From assembly GCA_025356435.1 (NCBI GenBank), contig JANXSY010000285.1, positions 1 through 33,598 on the forward strand: DNA of 33,598 nucleotides. The letters run 5' to 3'. This document shows, in pieces, positions 1 to 8,775 of this stretch. Under the pieces are notes generated by a model. The model was not told where the DNA came from, searched no databases, and worked only from the letters and a program-made list of their open reading frames with translations. Numbering within the stretch: position 1 is the stretch's first letter; the number at the start of each line of letters is the position of its first letter. Origin of the DNA: Isosphaeraceae bacterium (lineage in GTDB: Bacteria; Planctomycetota; Planctomycetia; Isosphaerales; Isosphaeraceae). Both the position numbers and the translations under genes were made by a program.

Positions 1-427
1 AGCGTTCGATAAATACGTGAATACCCAGTCCGTTAAGCCAATCGGCAATGGCGGTGCCTTCGGGGCCGACGTTGCAGGTTGTGTTTCCGCCGCCAGCCGC
101 CACGATGATCGCCATCCCATTGGCTTTGTCAGCAGGGGCCAGGTGAACTTCGATCGACGGGTTGTGAATGTTCACCACCGACTCGACCCGCTCGGATTTC
201 CCTCGGCTCCTGTTGAAGACCTCGGGTTTATCGGATCCTGCGAGTGCTTTGAGCATCGGCGATCCCACAGGCCAGAGCGTGACCACCTTCGCGCCTGGAA
301 TCAGCGGCTTAGGTTCAAGCAGTTTGAGCGGCTCTGACGGGGTCTGGCCGGCAGCCCCTGTCGTCCACACGCCGATCAGCGTGACCAAAGAGACGCAGAC
401 GAAAAGGGTGCGTCGATGACGCATCAT
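1..427 (-). CDS. alpha/beta hydrolase (BD-FAE/acetyl esterase-like), C-terminus outside the window
   Basis: This is the N-terminal ~142 residues of a secreted hydrolase; the rest lies beyond base 1. The start is one of two adjacent ATGs (427 or 424). A hydrophobic signal segment (TLFVCVSLVTLIGVWTTGAA) is followed by a mature region. The segment VNIHNPSIEVHLAP, then AIIVAAGGGNTTCNVGPEG and IADWLNGLGIHVFIER, matches the layout of planctomycete esterases, in which a Gly-rich oxyanion-hole strand is followed by 'G..IA.WLN..GI..F...YR'. The nucleophile Ser and the catalytic Asp and His are not visible. No strong Shine-Dalgarno lies upstream. The gene is last in a run of minus-strand genes, 66 bases after the beta-lactamase-like gene. 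The fold is fairly sure; the substrate is not known. Confidence 0.7.
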   Translation of the reverse strand, partial: MMRHRRTLFVCVSLVTLIGVWTTGAAGQTPSEPLKLLEPKPLIPGAKVVTLWPVGSPMLKALAGSDKPEVFNRSRGKSERVESVVNIHNPSIEVHLAPADKANGMAIIVAAGGGNTTCNVGPEGTAIADWLNGLGIHVFIER

Positions 428-492
428 CGCTTTATTTGGTAAGAGATTGATAATGATACTCCGGTTTATTGAATTGATTGAAGAGGCCGAGA

Positions 493-1605
493 TTACTTTG
501 CCGTCTTCACCGGATGGGCTTCGAGGCGAACGATCCGTTCCTTGAGCGTTTCCTGCCCCACGGTGTCCTCGGGCAACGCCTCGTCTCGGAATGCGGGGAG
601 GAGTTTATCCCAGATGGCGTTGAGCTCGCCCTGCATGTTGCCGGTGTCGGCCGTGATCGCGACGACCACATCTTTGTCGGGGATCACGACAACGAATTGA
701 CCACTCGCGCCGTCGCCGCGGAACGCATTATGGGTACAGCGCCAGAACTGGAAGCCGTAGCCTTGACGCCAATCGATGCCGATCTTGGCGTGCGATGCTT
801 GCTCGTTCGCCACCTGCTTGCTGCTGGCCTGTTGAACCCATTGCTGCGAGATCAACTGCTTGCCGTTCCACTTCCCTCCTTGCAGGTAGAGTTGGCCGAG
901 CTTGGCGACGTCTTCCGTACAAAGATTGAGGCCACTGCCGCCGATGGAATTGCCTTCGGGACTGCTGGTCCACTGGGGATTTTTGATGCCAAGTGGCTCA
1001 AACAACCGCGGCTTCAAGTAGTCCAGAGTCGTCTGGCCCGTGACCTTGGTGACGATGGCCGAGAGGGTATAGCTACCCATGCTGTTGTACTGGAAATGCG
1101 TGCCGGGCTTGTGTGTAAAGGGGTGGGCCAGAAACTGTTGGACCGACGGCGCTCCGTTAACGGCTTTGGGCTCCGTGTCGTGGCCGCCGCTCATGGTAAG
1201 AAGGTCGCGCACCGTCAGAGCCTTAAGGTTGTCTGAGACCTCCGCCGGTGCGTCAGCAGGAAAGAACTTCAAGACAGGTTCGTCGAGGCTCAGCTTGCCA
1301 TCATCGATCGCAATCCCGACGGCCGTTGCGTTAAAGCTCTTGCTCACCGAGTTCAATAGATGCAGCTTGTCTGCCGCCTCAGGTTTCCACCAACCCTCGG
1401 CGATCACGCGTCCGTGCCGCACGATCATAAAGCTGTGCAACGTGTTGATCTTGTCGGCCGCTTCGACAAACTCGCGAATGGCCTGGGATGAAATCCCCTG
1501 AGCTTCGGGCGTGGACCGCGGCAACGGCGTAGCTGCATATGTGCCTGACGTCACGGTAAGAATCGCAGTGCCGATCAACGCCGAAAGAAGTGATCTGGTT
1601 TTCAT
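493..1605 (-). CDS. serine hydrolase, beta-lactamase/penicillin-binding-protein-like (class C fold)
   Basis: The product is a predicted secreted serine hydrolase of 370 residues. I chose ATG 1605 because it directly precedes a signal peptide (MKTRSLLSALIGTAILTV...TYAA); the open frame extends upstream to 1650 but adds only polar residues. The S-x-x-K nucleophile motif is SVSK at about residues 86-89, inside LLNSVSKSFNATAVG. The Tyr motif is YNS at about 173-175. The third box is represented by RGDGASGQF near 320, replacing the K-T-G of true beta-lactamases. These are features of the broad 'beta-lactamase family' (Pfam Beta-lactamase, PF00144) of esterases and peptidases rather than of antibiotic resistance enzymes. 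It lies 60 bases after the interrupted propeller gene on the same strand. The fold is well supported; the substrate is unknown. Confidence 0.85.
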   Translation of the reverse strand: MKTRSLLSALIGTAILTVTSGTYAATPLPRSTPEAQGISSQAIREFVEAADKINTLHSFMIVRHGRVIAEGWWKPEAADKLHLLNSVSKSFNATAVGIAIDDGKLSLDEPVLKFFPADAPAEVSDNLKALTVRDLLTMSGGHDTEPKAVNGAPSVQQFLAHPFTHKPGTHFQYNSMGSYTLSAIVTKVTGQTTLDYLKPRLFEPLGIKNPQWTSSPEGNSIGGSGLNLCTEDVAKLGQLYLQGGKWNGKQLISQQWVQQASSKQVANEQASHAKIGIDWRQGYGFQFWRCTHNAFRGDGASGQFVVVIPDKDVVVAITADTGNMQGELNAIWDKLLPAFRDEALPEDTVGQETLKERIVRLEAHPVKTAK

Positions 1606-1665
1606 TGCCGGTTCGCCGTGAGGATTTCGTTTTGGAAAGTGTTCATCCATTTGAGGCTTGCAGAC

Positions 1666-2679
1666 TTACTTGATCTCGCCGAATGTCACGTTTTCGGGTG
1701 CTTCGGGCTCGCCGAGGATCTGGATTGTTGTCGCCGGACCGAGATCGGGGTTGGACCACGCACGCAACGCCCACACGACCTTCGTATCGGGCGTCACCTC
1801 CAGGGCTTGCACAGGCGCGTTGGACTTGTCCACCGGGCCATTCCACTCGTTCACCCAGTTGTTGATGAGTGTGTTCCCGTTGGGCAGCCTCCACGCAAGT
1901 TGCAAGTTGGCGAGCTTGTAGTCTCCTGCGTCCTCCTGTGTGAACGTCTACGTGGTTTCGGCGTTCCGGTTCACCTCGTGAATTCCGGAGTGGTCGACGA
2001 CCAGGACGTTTCCGTTTTTCAGAGGGGTGACCCCCCAGACATTTGGCGCTGGGAACGACCAGATTTCCTTCCCACTGGCGTCGTACTCGCTGACATTACC
2101 CATGTTCATGTGCCAAGCCATGAGTACCCCGCTCGCCGTCAGCCTGGCGTGCCGGAACTGCCCGTGTACGCCCTTCGGGTTCTTCACGGGAATCGCGAAC
2201 TCTTTCACCGTCCTGTGGCTGACGAGGTTGACCACTTTGACCACTGCGAGGTCGCCGTTCTGGACGAAGTTGACGTGGTCAATGCCGATCGGCCCTGCCG
2301 TGTGGATCTCGGTCCCTTTGGGGGCGTCGTAGTTCCAGATCACAATCTTGTCTGGCACGACGAGCTTCACGGCGAACTGGTGAGCGAGCAGCACGTTCCC
2401 GTTTGAGAGCAGGACGGCGTCACTGATCTCGCCCTTGCCCTTCGGGTCGGTGTAGGACCAGACGGCTCTGCCCCCCTTCACAACATACCTATTTCGCGAT
2501 TTCGCCTCGCCCGCATAGAAGAAGTCGTGACCCGTCAGACCCTTCCCCGGCAAGTCGGACGGGGTGGCGGGCGTCGTGGACGTCTTGATCGAGACGGGAT
2601 CTGCCGCCCCCTGAACCGGCACGGACCGACTGGTGACGAACGCGAGACCGAAAAGGATCAGGAACCACTTGGCATTCAT
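1666..2679 (-). pseudogene. secreted beta-propeller (PQQ-like/WD-like repeat) protein gene interrupted by an in-frame amber codon
   Basis: An ATG at 2679 with a signal peptide (MNAKWFLILFGLAFVTSRSVPVQGA) opens a 243-codon frame that ends at a TAG at 1948-1950. The same frame then continues without any shift for 93 more codons to a TAA at 1666-1668. The sequence on both sides is of one kind: short repeats such as VWSYTDPKGKGEISDAVLLS, GNVLLAHQF and IWSFPAPNVWGVTPLKNGN before the stop, and LQLAWRLPNGNTLINNWVNEW after it. The repeated 'NGNvL' and 'vvW.y' strands indicate a beta-propeller. The residue at the stop follows NRNAETT and precedes TFTQEDAG, where homologous repeats carry Trp, so a TGG-to-TAG change is the simplest explanation. 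The gene lies 74 bases after the DUF1501 gene. It could be a fresh pseudogene, a sequencing error, or two partial proteins. Confidence 0.75.
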
Positions 2680-2753
2680 GGGACGCGCCTTTGTGGAGAG
2701 TGAAGAACCCTTGATCGAAAGCGAGGCGATCAGAGGCGTGAGGCGGAATGCAG

Positions 2754-4151
2754 TCAGCTCAGGATCGCCCGGATCGGTCCTTTGCCTTCTTCTTTCTCGA
2801 CCAACCGCATCGTCCGGCCGAGGACTGGGATTTCCATCTTCTGGTAGTCGAGGCCGAGCTGATGGAGAATCGTGGCGTGCAGGTCGCTGTAGTAGTGGGG
2901 TGACTCAACTGCTCTGTAGCCGACGTCGTCGGTGGCCCCGTGGACGACCCCACCCTTCACCCCTCCACCGGCCATCCAGGCGGTGTAGCCCCGGGGGTTG
3001 TGGTCACGCCCGGTTGTATTCTGCGACCAGGGACTGCGGCCGAACTCGCTGGACCAGACGATCAGGGTCTCGTCGAGTAGCCCGCGCTGCTTGAGGTCGC
3101 GGATCAGTCCGGCGATGGGCTTGTCGGTAGCCCGGCACAGTGGGCCGTGAGTCTCGATGTCACCGTGCGCGTCCCAACCGCCGTTGCCGCCTCCGGCATG
3201 GCAAACCTGAACGAACCGAACGCCCTTCTCCGAGAGCCGACGCGCGAGCAGGAGCTGTCGGCCGAAGTCGTCCGTCGCGGGCTCGCCGATCCCGTAAAGT
3301 TCTCGGACGTGCTGGGGTTCACCGGACAGGTCGACGACCTCTGGCGCTGCGAGCTGCATCCGGGCGGCGAGTTCGTAGGCCCCGGCGCGGGCCGCGATGT
3401 CGGACTCGATGGCGTGGTGCTCTCGGAACTCACGATTGAGCTCCTGAAGCGTCTGCATCTGCCGGTCGCGCTCGGCGGAGGTCCCGCCCTTGGGGGGCTT
3501 CAGATTCGGTATCGGCGTCTCTCCCGGCTGGAACGGGGTGGCCGCCACGCCCGCCCCGAGATAGCCGCCGGTCAACTGGACAGGCGAGGAGGCCCGGCCG
3601 AGGTTCACGAACGTCGGCAGGTTCTTGTTGGCCGTCCCGAGCGAGTATGAAACCCAGCTACCAAAGGTCGGGTGGTCAAAGGCGCGACCCCGGTGGCCGG
3701 TGCAGGTCTCGATCACGGCGGGAAAGTGGTTCCCCTCGTGGCACCACATCGATCGAACCACGGCGACCTCATCAATCACGCCCCCGACGTGGGGGAACCA
3801 GTCCGAGACCGGTGTGCCCGACTGCCCATGTCGAGTGAACTTCCGGCGGCAGGCGATAACCGGCCGGCGCATCTCGGCGTTGTTGTCGCCGAAGCCGACC
3901 GCGTCGATCAGCTTGCCCGCCCACTTGTTGTCCTTCGGGTCGAAGGTATCGATATGACTGACGCCGCCACACATGAACAGAGAGATGACCGACTTCGCCC
4001 GAGCCGGGAAGTGCGGCCCGTGCACTGCGTCTTGGATCTCGCCCGCCTCGGCCCAGAGCGCACCCATCGCGACCCCGAAGAAGCCACCTCCAGCCTGGTG
4101 CAAGAAGCTGCGCCGGGAGATTCGGCCGCAAGGGAAGATTGGACTGTCCAT
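2754..4151 (-). CDS. DUF1501 domain protein with Tat signal (sulfatase-like, planctomycete type)
   Basis: This protein of 465 residues belongs to the DUF1501 family, which is greatly expanded in planctomycetes and related to the alkaline phosphatase/sulfatase fold. The N-terminus holds a twin-arginine signal (GRISRRSFLHQAGGGFFGVAMGALWA), implying export in folded form. The family-typical stretches are SVISLFMCGGVSHIDTFDPK, then SDWFPHVGGVIDEVAVVRSM, CHEGNHFPAVIETCTGHR, CHAGGGNGGWDAHGDIETH, DETLIVWSSEFGRSPWSQ and GRDHNPRGYTAWMAGGGVKGG, and the usual C-terminal DLHATILHQLGLD block. All expected blocks are present, so it appears intact. It follows the DUF1549/DUF1553 gene by only 6 bases, the common planctomycete arrangement, and the pair is probably co-transcribed and functionally linked. 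The precise reaction of this family is not established. Confidence 0.93.
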   Translation of the reverse strand: MDSPIFPCGRISRRSFLHQAGGGFFGVAMGALWAEAGEIQDAVHGPHFPARAKSVISLFMCGGVSHIDTFDPKDNKWAGKLIDAVGFGDNNAEMRRPVIACRRKFTRHGQSGTPVSDWFPHVGGVIDEVAVVRSMWCHEGNHFPAVIETCTGHRGRAFDHPTFGSWVSYSLGTANKNLPTFVNLGRASSPVQLTGGYLGAGVAATPFQPGETPIPNLKPPKGGTSAERDRQMQTLQELNREFREHHAIESDIAARAGAYELAARMQLAAPEVVDLSGEPQHVRELYGIGEPATDDFGRQLLLARRLSEKGVRFVQVCHAGGGNGGWDAHGDIETHGPLCRATDKPIAGLIRDLKQRGLLDETLIVWSSEFGRSPWSQNTTGRDHNPRGYTAWMAGGGVKGGVVHGATDDVGYRAVESPHYYSDLHATILHQLGLDYQKMEIPVLGRTMRLVEKEEGKGPIRAILS

Positions 4152-4157
4152 GCCATA

Positions 4158-6284
4158 TCACCTTGCGTAAAGGAACTCGTCCAGGTTAAACAGCAGCCAG
4201 GCGAGGCCCTTCAAGCGGCTCGCGTCTCCCTGCAAATAGGCAAGGGCGACATCCCGTTCCGATCGCGACGGAGGACGGGCGACGGTCACCCGATAGCCAA
4301 GGTCGACTGCTGCACCCAGGTCTCCGCCGGACTCCCGCTTCAACCGCTCGGCAAACTTTGCGGCCTCCCCGTCGATCACATTGCTGTTCATCAAGAAGAG
4401 GGCCTGTGGCGCGGTGACGGTCCGGGTTCGGACCGGGCAAGGGGCGCGGCCGTCGTCGACGTCGAACGCCTGGAGAAAGTTCGGCACAACGTCTCGGCTC
4501 GTCGTGTAGCCGCGGATCATGAACGCGGCTCGGCGAGCGGGACCTCGGCCGTCCCGGCGGCCGCCAACCTCGAACGACGGGCCGCCGATCGTGGTGTCCA
4601 GGTCCTTGGCCGCGAAGAAGACCGCATCCCAGATCGGCTCAGCTTCAAGGCGGCGAAGCGGGAAATGCCAGAGGTGCTCGTTCTCCGGGTCGGCCGCGAT
4701 CTCGGTCGCCGACCGCTTCTGATCGACCTCAGAGGTCAGCTTGTAGACGTCCGAGGTGACGATCAGCCGATGGATCTCCTTCATCCGGAACCCTCGCGAA
4801 GTGAACTCGGCGGCAAGCCAGTCCAGGAGGCGCGGATTGCTCGGCGACCCGCTCAGGTTCCCGAAGTCGCTCGGGGTCTTGTGCAAAGCGTTGCCGAAGT
4901 GCCACTGCCAGAGCCGGTTGACGGCCACCCGGGCGAACATCGGGTTCTCGGGCGCCGTCAGCCAGTCGGAGAACGCCTCGACTCGCCCCTCACGGAACTG
5001 GACACCCGCCGGCGCGAACGGCCAGCCGGGAGCGACCTCGTGTTTCAGCTCGGGCCGGTCGGGATCGCCACTGGTCAGGACGTAGCTCTTTTCCTGCTCC
5101 TTTTTCGGGTCGACCTCCACGGTCCAGAAGGCCGGCAGGGAGGGACGTCGTCGGTCGCCGAGCTGGGAGAGCTTGCCCTGCAAGTCTTTGTATTGACGAC
5201 GATCGGCCGCAGACATGATCTCCTCGATCTTGCCGGTGTCGATCCGCAGTACTGGAAAATAGTCGTCGGCGATTTTCTGCTCGGCCGCCGTGCGATCCTT
5301 CTCGGGCTTACGGATGACGGGCTGGACGTCAGCCGGAAGCATGGCGATGCGGTCGTCACGGAGCCTCGCCCGATACAGAGCGAGAAGGACTTCGAGCGGT
5401 TCCTCGATCGCGGCTCGCTTCCTATCGACCTCGTCAACAGCCCGTCCGGCGGCCACAACCTCGGCGGCGGTGGCGAGGGTCAATTTTCGCAAGACGAGCG
5501 GATCGAACAGCGCCTTCATCGCATAGAAGTCGCGCTGCTTGATCGGATCGTACATGTGGTCGTGGCACTTGGCGCAGCCGACTGTCAATCCCATGAACGC
5601 GGTGGAGACGGTCTCGACGGCAACGATCGAGAATTCTCGCGAGTCCTTGCCATCGCGGATGACCGCGCCCCGAGCCAGGAACCCGAGCGCGAACTGATCG
5701 TCGGGCCGGGCCTCGACGCGCGAGCGCACCCCGATGGCCGACATCTGCGTCCGCGTGGCAGACCGGTAGCCGGTCAACTGCGCCCGGACAAACTGGTCGT
5801 AGGGCAGGTCGTCGTTGAGTGCGCGGATAACCCAGTCGCGCCAGTAGTGGATGCCAGGCGCGGCGACCATCCGCTCGTCGACATCGGCATATCGCAGGAT
5901 ATCGAGCCAGTGTCGACCGTAGCGGACGCCGTGCTGCTCGGAGCCAAGCAACCGGTCGACCACTTTCTCGTAAGCGTCCGGCGATTCATCGTGGAGGAAT
6001 GCCTCCTGCTCCTCAATCGTGGGCGGGAGACCGACTAGATCGACCGTCACGCGGCGGAGTAGCGTCAGTTTATCGGCCTGGCCTACCGGCTTGAGACCGC
6101 CGGCCTTGTACCCTTCAGCGATAAACGCGTCGATTGGGTTCGACGTCATGCTCCGCTTTGCGGAGACTAGCGGGCGGACGACCGGCTTCAATACCCAGAG
6201 GTCTTCCGCAACGTCGTCCGCCGCCCCAGCGAGCAGGGGCAGGAGGGCGACGAAACAGGCCATCCATCGGACTGTCAATCGCAC
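4158..6284 (-). CDS. DUF1549 and DUF1553 domain protein
   Basis: The protein is 708 residues long. A signal peptide (MRLTVRWMACFVALLPLLAGAADDV) leads directly into DUF1549: SNPIDAFIAEGYKAGGLKPV, LLRRVTVDLVGLPPTIEE, GVRYGRHWLDILRYADVDE. A CAKCHDHMYDPIKQRDFYAM block contains a CxxCH motif of the kind that can bind haem. DUF1553 follows at about residues 425-700 (ENPMFARVAVNRLWQWHFG, LLDWLAAEFTSRGFRMKEIHRLI, ALFLMNSNVI, LAWLLFNLDEFLYAR). Many relatives carry an extra N-terminal cytochrome-type (PSCyt1) domain or a LamG-like domain; this one is the short form lacking both. It is the first gene of the minus-strand run and probably its lead cistron. The biochemical function of the family is unknown; a secreted role with its DUF1501 partner is inferred. 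Confidence 0.92.
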   Translation of the reverse strand: MRLTVRWMACFVALLPLLAGAADDVAEDLWVLKPVVRPLVSAKRSMTSNPIDAFIAEGYKAGGLKPVGQADKLTLLRRVTVDLVGLPPTIEEQEAFLHDESPDAYEKVVDRLLGSEQHGVRYGRHWLDILRYADVDERMVAAPGIHYWRDWVIRALNDDLPYDQFVRAQLTGYRSATRTQMSAIGVRSRVEARPDDQFALGFLARGAVIRDGKDSREFSIVAVETVSTAFMGLTVGCAKCHDHMYDPIKQRDFYAMKALFDPLVLRKLTLATAAEVVAAGRAVDEVDRKRAAIEEPLEVLLALYRARLRDDRIAMLPADVQPVIRKPEKDRTAAEQKIADDYFPVLRIDTGKIEEIMSAADRRQYKDLQGKLSQLGDRRRPSLPAFWTVEVDPKKEQEKSYVLTSGDPDRPELKHEVAPGWPFAPAGVQFREGRVEAFSDWLTAPENPMFARVAVNRLWQWHFGNALHKTPSDFGNLSGSPSNPRLLDWLAAEFTSRGFRMKEIHRLIVTSDVYKLTSEVDQKRSATEIAADPENEHLWHFPLRRLEAEPIWDAVFFAAKDLDTTIGGPSFEVGGRRDGRGPARRAAFMIRGYTTSRDVVPNFLQAFDVDDGRAPCPVRTRTVTAPQALFLMNSNVIDGEAAKFAERLKRESGGDLGAAVDLGYRVTVARPPSRSERDVALAYLQGDASRLKGLAWLLFNLDEFLYAR

Positions 6285-6539
6285 GCTCGGCAGCTCCCAG
6301 GTTTAGACATCGATCGCTTCGAGGATGTCATGATAACCAGCTTCGTGGCCACGTCCTAGTCGGCCCGAGAGATGGGCGGGATGGGGATGTCAGGCTATCG
6401 AAAAGAATGCGCACGCGTCAGTCCGACAGGACCGACGAATCCTTGGGTGAAAGCGATCGAGGCATTATGGGCGAGTGTCTCCGCCATTGAGCGGAGCGGG
6501 GCCCCTCGCCTGCGGGTAGGATGGAGACGGTCCTGAATA

Positions 6540-7678
6540 TAGGTGGTGTCCCAGGTTGTTTGAGCCTATTGGATTGACGCAACATGATGGCAGATCTCAT
6601 CCTGACGCGATCGGATCTGCCGCGTCGTTCGGCTGCGGAGGTGCCATGTCCAGTAAAACCTTTCGCGGTTCTTCTGTCAGAACCGCTCATGCGAACTCCA
6701 CGGCGTCCGCGATGGCGGCAATCTCTCCGTCTACGACCTCGTGGGAGGACACAGCGATATTCGCCTCCTGCGCTGCAAATCCTGTCAGGATCGGTTCTCG
6801 GCATATAAGGGGACCCCGTTCTACCAGTCCAAGCTCCTCCAAGAGAAGGTCATCGCGATCCTGGAGCACTTGGACGAAGGGGGCGGCACCCGCCATACGG
6901 CACGGCTGTGTCACGTCCATCGCGATACCGTCACCCGGCTGGCCCTGCTCGCCGGAAAGCACGCCCGGGACACCCACAACGAATTGGTCGAGCTTTCCCC
7001 CCCGAACCCGCATCCAGCTCGACGAGACGTGGGCGTTCGTGGGCAAGAAGCAGGCCCAGTGCGACCCGACCGACCTCGAACACCGCCTGGTCCTGGCGGT
7101 CGTCCCCGGGGGCCGGACGGTCGAGAACACCGAGGCGATCGTCGAGGAGATGGCCCGGCGTCTCGACCCCTCGAAGGACCTCCTTGATCACGACGAACGA
7201 GTTGCCGGCGCATGAATCGGCCATCCACAAGTCCTTCGGCGAGCCGGTCGACGAGCCCGCGCGGAGGCGGCTGGGACGGCCGCGTATCCTCCCGAAGACG
7301 ACGATGCCGCCACGGGTCCGTCGATGCGACCGTCCGCAAGCAACGCGAGGGGAACCGCGTCGTGGGGGTGACCCGGGTGCTCGTCGATGGCACCAAGGCG
7401 AGCCTGAAGAAGCGGCTGAAACGGTCGAAGGTCAGCCGGACAATCAACACCTCGTTCCTATCGGTTCTCGAAGGATTGGCAGGTCCACGAGGCGATGACT
7501 TACTTCACCCTGTTTAGCGACAATTTCTGCTGTGTGTGCGGACGTTGCGGGTACGTGACGAGGAGGGGCATTGGCAGCAGCGGACGCCCTCGATGGCGGC
7601 AGGGCTGTCGGAACACCCCTGGACCCTACTGGAGTGCGTCACGCGGCCAGCCGCTCACACGTCGTAGGACACCACCTA
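6540..7678 (+). mobile_element. IS1-family element relic with matching terminal inverted repeats
   Basis: The left end reads TAGGTGGTGTCC at 6540-6551 and the right end GGACACCACCTA at 7667-7678. These are exact 12-base inverted repeats, and the transposase reading direction runs from left to right. The total length is 1139 bases, suitable for planctomycete IS1-type elements. I see no direct target duplication in the flanks (left ...tcctgaata, right gttgcgtgg...), which suggests an old insertion or later rearrangement. The transposase inside is dead (see the pseudogene entry). The element marks the left border of a decayed region up to about 8700. Confidence 0.85.
6646..7667 (+). pseudogene. 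IS1-family transposase, multiply frameshifted and partly deleted
   Basis: The reading can be followed through several frames. It probably began at ATG 6646 (MSSKTFR) and continued as FFCQNRSCELHG...GNLSVYD, then RLLRCKSCQDRFSAYKGTPF, giving a Cys4 zinc ribbon. A helix-turn-helix region follows (RHTARLCHVHRDTVTRLALL). A run of seven C at 6997-7003 shifts the frame; with six C it would read ELSPRTRIQLDETWAFVGKK, the first catalytic Asp. Further shifts occur near 7180, 7310 and 7530. The second catalytic Asp region reads LITTNELPAHES, with Asn where relatives carry Asp. The block around the catalytic Glu (normally 'ERHNGTDR.RNAR') is missing after NTSFL near 7465. The C-terminus resumes as RFSKDWQVHEAMTYFTLFS, and TAG at 7665-7667 overlaps the right inverted repeat. 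It is clearly inactive. Confidence 0.85.
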
Positions 7679-7761
7679 GTTGCGTGGATTAGGAAAAATG
7701 TATGGGTCACTTGGGGGAGTCGCCAACCGCTTCAGCGCCCTCCGACAACCACCCCGAGGTG

Positions 7762-8001
7762 CTAGTGGATGAGTCTCTTGACCCGGCGAACGTCGTCGAG
7801 CCCCAGGAAACAGGGCTCCCTGCGGCGGTACCAGCCCCAAACAGGTTCCTCCTCGAAGATGAGGTCGCCCGATCCGCCGGTACGCTCCACAAGCTGAATT
7901 CCGTCGAGCTTCTCGGGCGGGAGGGCCAAGACTCTCGGGGCCTTTTTATGACCGGGTTCCACGATCAGGCCCAGATCCCGGATGCATTCACGGCCAATTT
8001 C
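7762..8001 (-). pseudogene. C-terminal gene remnant, possibly of a PH-like (YdbS/DUF304-type) protein
   Basis: A minus-strand frame ends at TAG 7762 and reads GLIVEPGHKKAPRVLALPPE, then KLDGIQLVERTGGSGDLIFEEE and, at the end, FLGLDDVRRVKRLIH. It looks like real protein sequence: 'v.alp..kLdgi.lv...g.GDliFee' resembles the strand pattern of bacterial PH-like domains. Upstream of about 8001 the frame turns into low-quality sequence that is antisense to the DUF72 remnant, so no N-terminus is present. I read it as the 3' stub of a broken gene. The family assignment is tentative. Confidence 0.4.
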
Positions 8002-8048
8002 ACCATTGTCCGTGCCCTCTTGAAGAAGGGGCAAGGGTATGAGGAGCG

Positions 8049-8227
8049 GTGAAGTCTTTCCACCCCTACAAGCTGGTCCAACAGCCCAACGAGGGGGCGA
8101 GGCGGGGATCATGACGGAGGTCAGAAATCGGAAGATCCCGGCGTTTCTGTTCGTGAACAATCGCCTGGAGGGCAATGCACCGGGGACGATCGAGGCGGTT
8201 GTCGAGAAGTTTTGGCGAAGTACGTAG
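8049..8227 (+). pseudogene. C-terminal remnant of a DUF72-type protein
   Basis: About 55 residues of a DUF72-like C-terminus can be read across one frameshift. The first frame gives FHPYKLVQQPNEGARRG (8058 onward); the second gives EVRNRKIPAFLFVNNRLEGN and then APGTIEAVVEKF, up to TAG at 8225-8227. The pattern 'R.ipaf.fvNNrleGnap.TI.av' is the typical end of DUF72 (YecE-like TIM-barrel) proteins in this group. The rest of the gene is absent; the preceding 300 bases carry a remnant on the opposite strand. It is therefore a fragment, not a functional gene. Confidence 0.55.
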
Positions 8228-8263
8228 TCCTGATTTTCCAATACCGGACGTCCCGCCTACCCC

Positions 8264-8695
8264 TTGGACGACTGGATGACCGCCCGATTTCGCATCGGAA
8301 ATCTGATAATTGTCGCCCTGGAGGCCATGTTCCTGGGTTACTTCGCCCCGGAACTCCGGGCCTTCGATCAGGACGCCCTGGTCATCTTCCAGGTCTCGGG
8401 TCGCAAGGGCATCGACTCCTGCCACGTCTTTCAACAGCGGGAGCGGCGTGACCTGACCCCTGCTCACAAAATCTACTACGGGCTCGACCACAAGGGGGCG
8501 CAAGGTGCGGTGGCGGACGTCCTGGCGACGTTGGTTATCCTCGACGCCCAGGTCTCCCAGTACGACCTGCCCCAGACGATCGATAGGCTGCACGAGCACT
8601 GCACGGACCCCAAGGCGCTGGATCCGAGCGGGATGTTCGGAGAGCTGGAGGTTTCCCACTCGGGGATCGACGATGAGCGGATTCTCCCCTGCTGA
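8264..8695 (+). pseudogene. C-terminal half of a DnaQ-type 3'-5' exonuclease (fragment)
   Basis: An open frame of 143 codons contains GRKGIDSCHVFQQRERRDLT, then PAHKIYYGLDHKGAQGAVAD, VLATLVILDAQVSQYDLPQT and IDRLHEHCTDPKALDPSGMF. This matches the second half of DNA polymerase III epsilon-like exonucleases. In these, 'D...iF....rrdL.aA..fYc...h.gAHgA..DvlAt..vLdaq..rY.dLP.tv..Lh' surrounds the last catalytic His/Asp; here the His appears as Gln in GAQGAVAD. The N-terminal DxE active-site block is missing, and the frame's first ~25 residues do not resemble the family. I call it a remnant. A truncated but expressed protein cannot be ruled out. Confidence 0.55.
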
Positions 8696-8775
8696 GGGTA
8701 AGCAAGGGTCCCATTAGAGAACTCAATCTCCGTTGGTGCCGAACCGAGGGGATGATGCCGGACATCAAACGGGCC

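Noticed and set aside
3672..6038. A 788-codon open frame on the plus strand
   Set aside because: It is entirely antisense to the DUF1501 and DUF1549/DUF1553 genes. Its composition is Arg/Asp/Val-rich without any domain, as usual for shadows in high-GC DNA.
6997..7003. C7 run in the transposase as a programmed frameshift site
   Set aside because: IS1-type elements can use programmed shifts, but the other frame changes, the missing Glu block and the altered Asp show general decay, so a chance indel is simpler.
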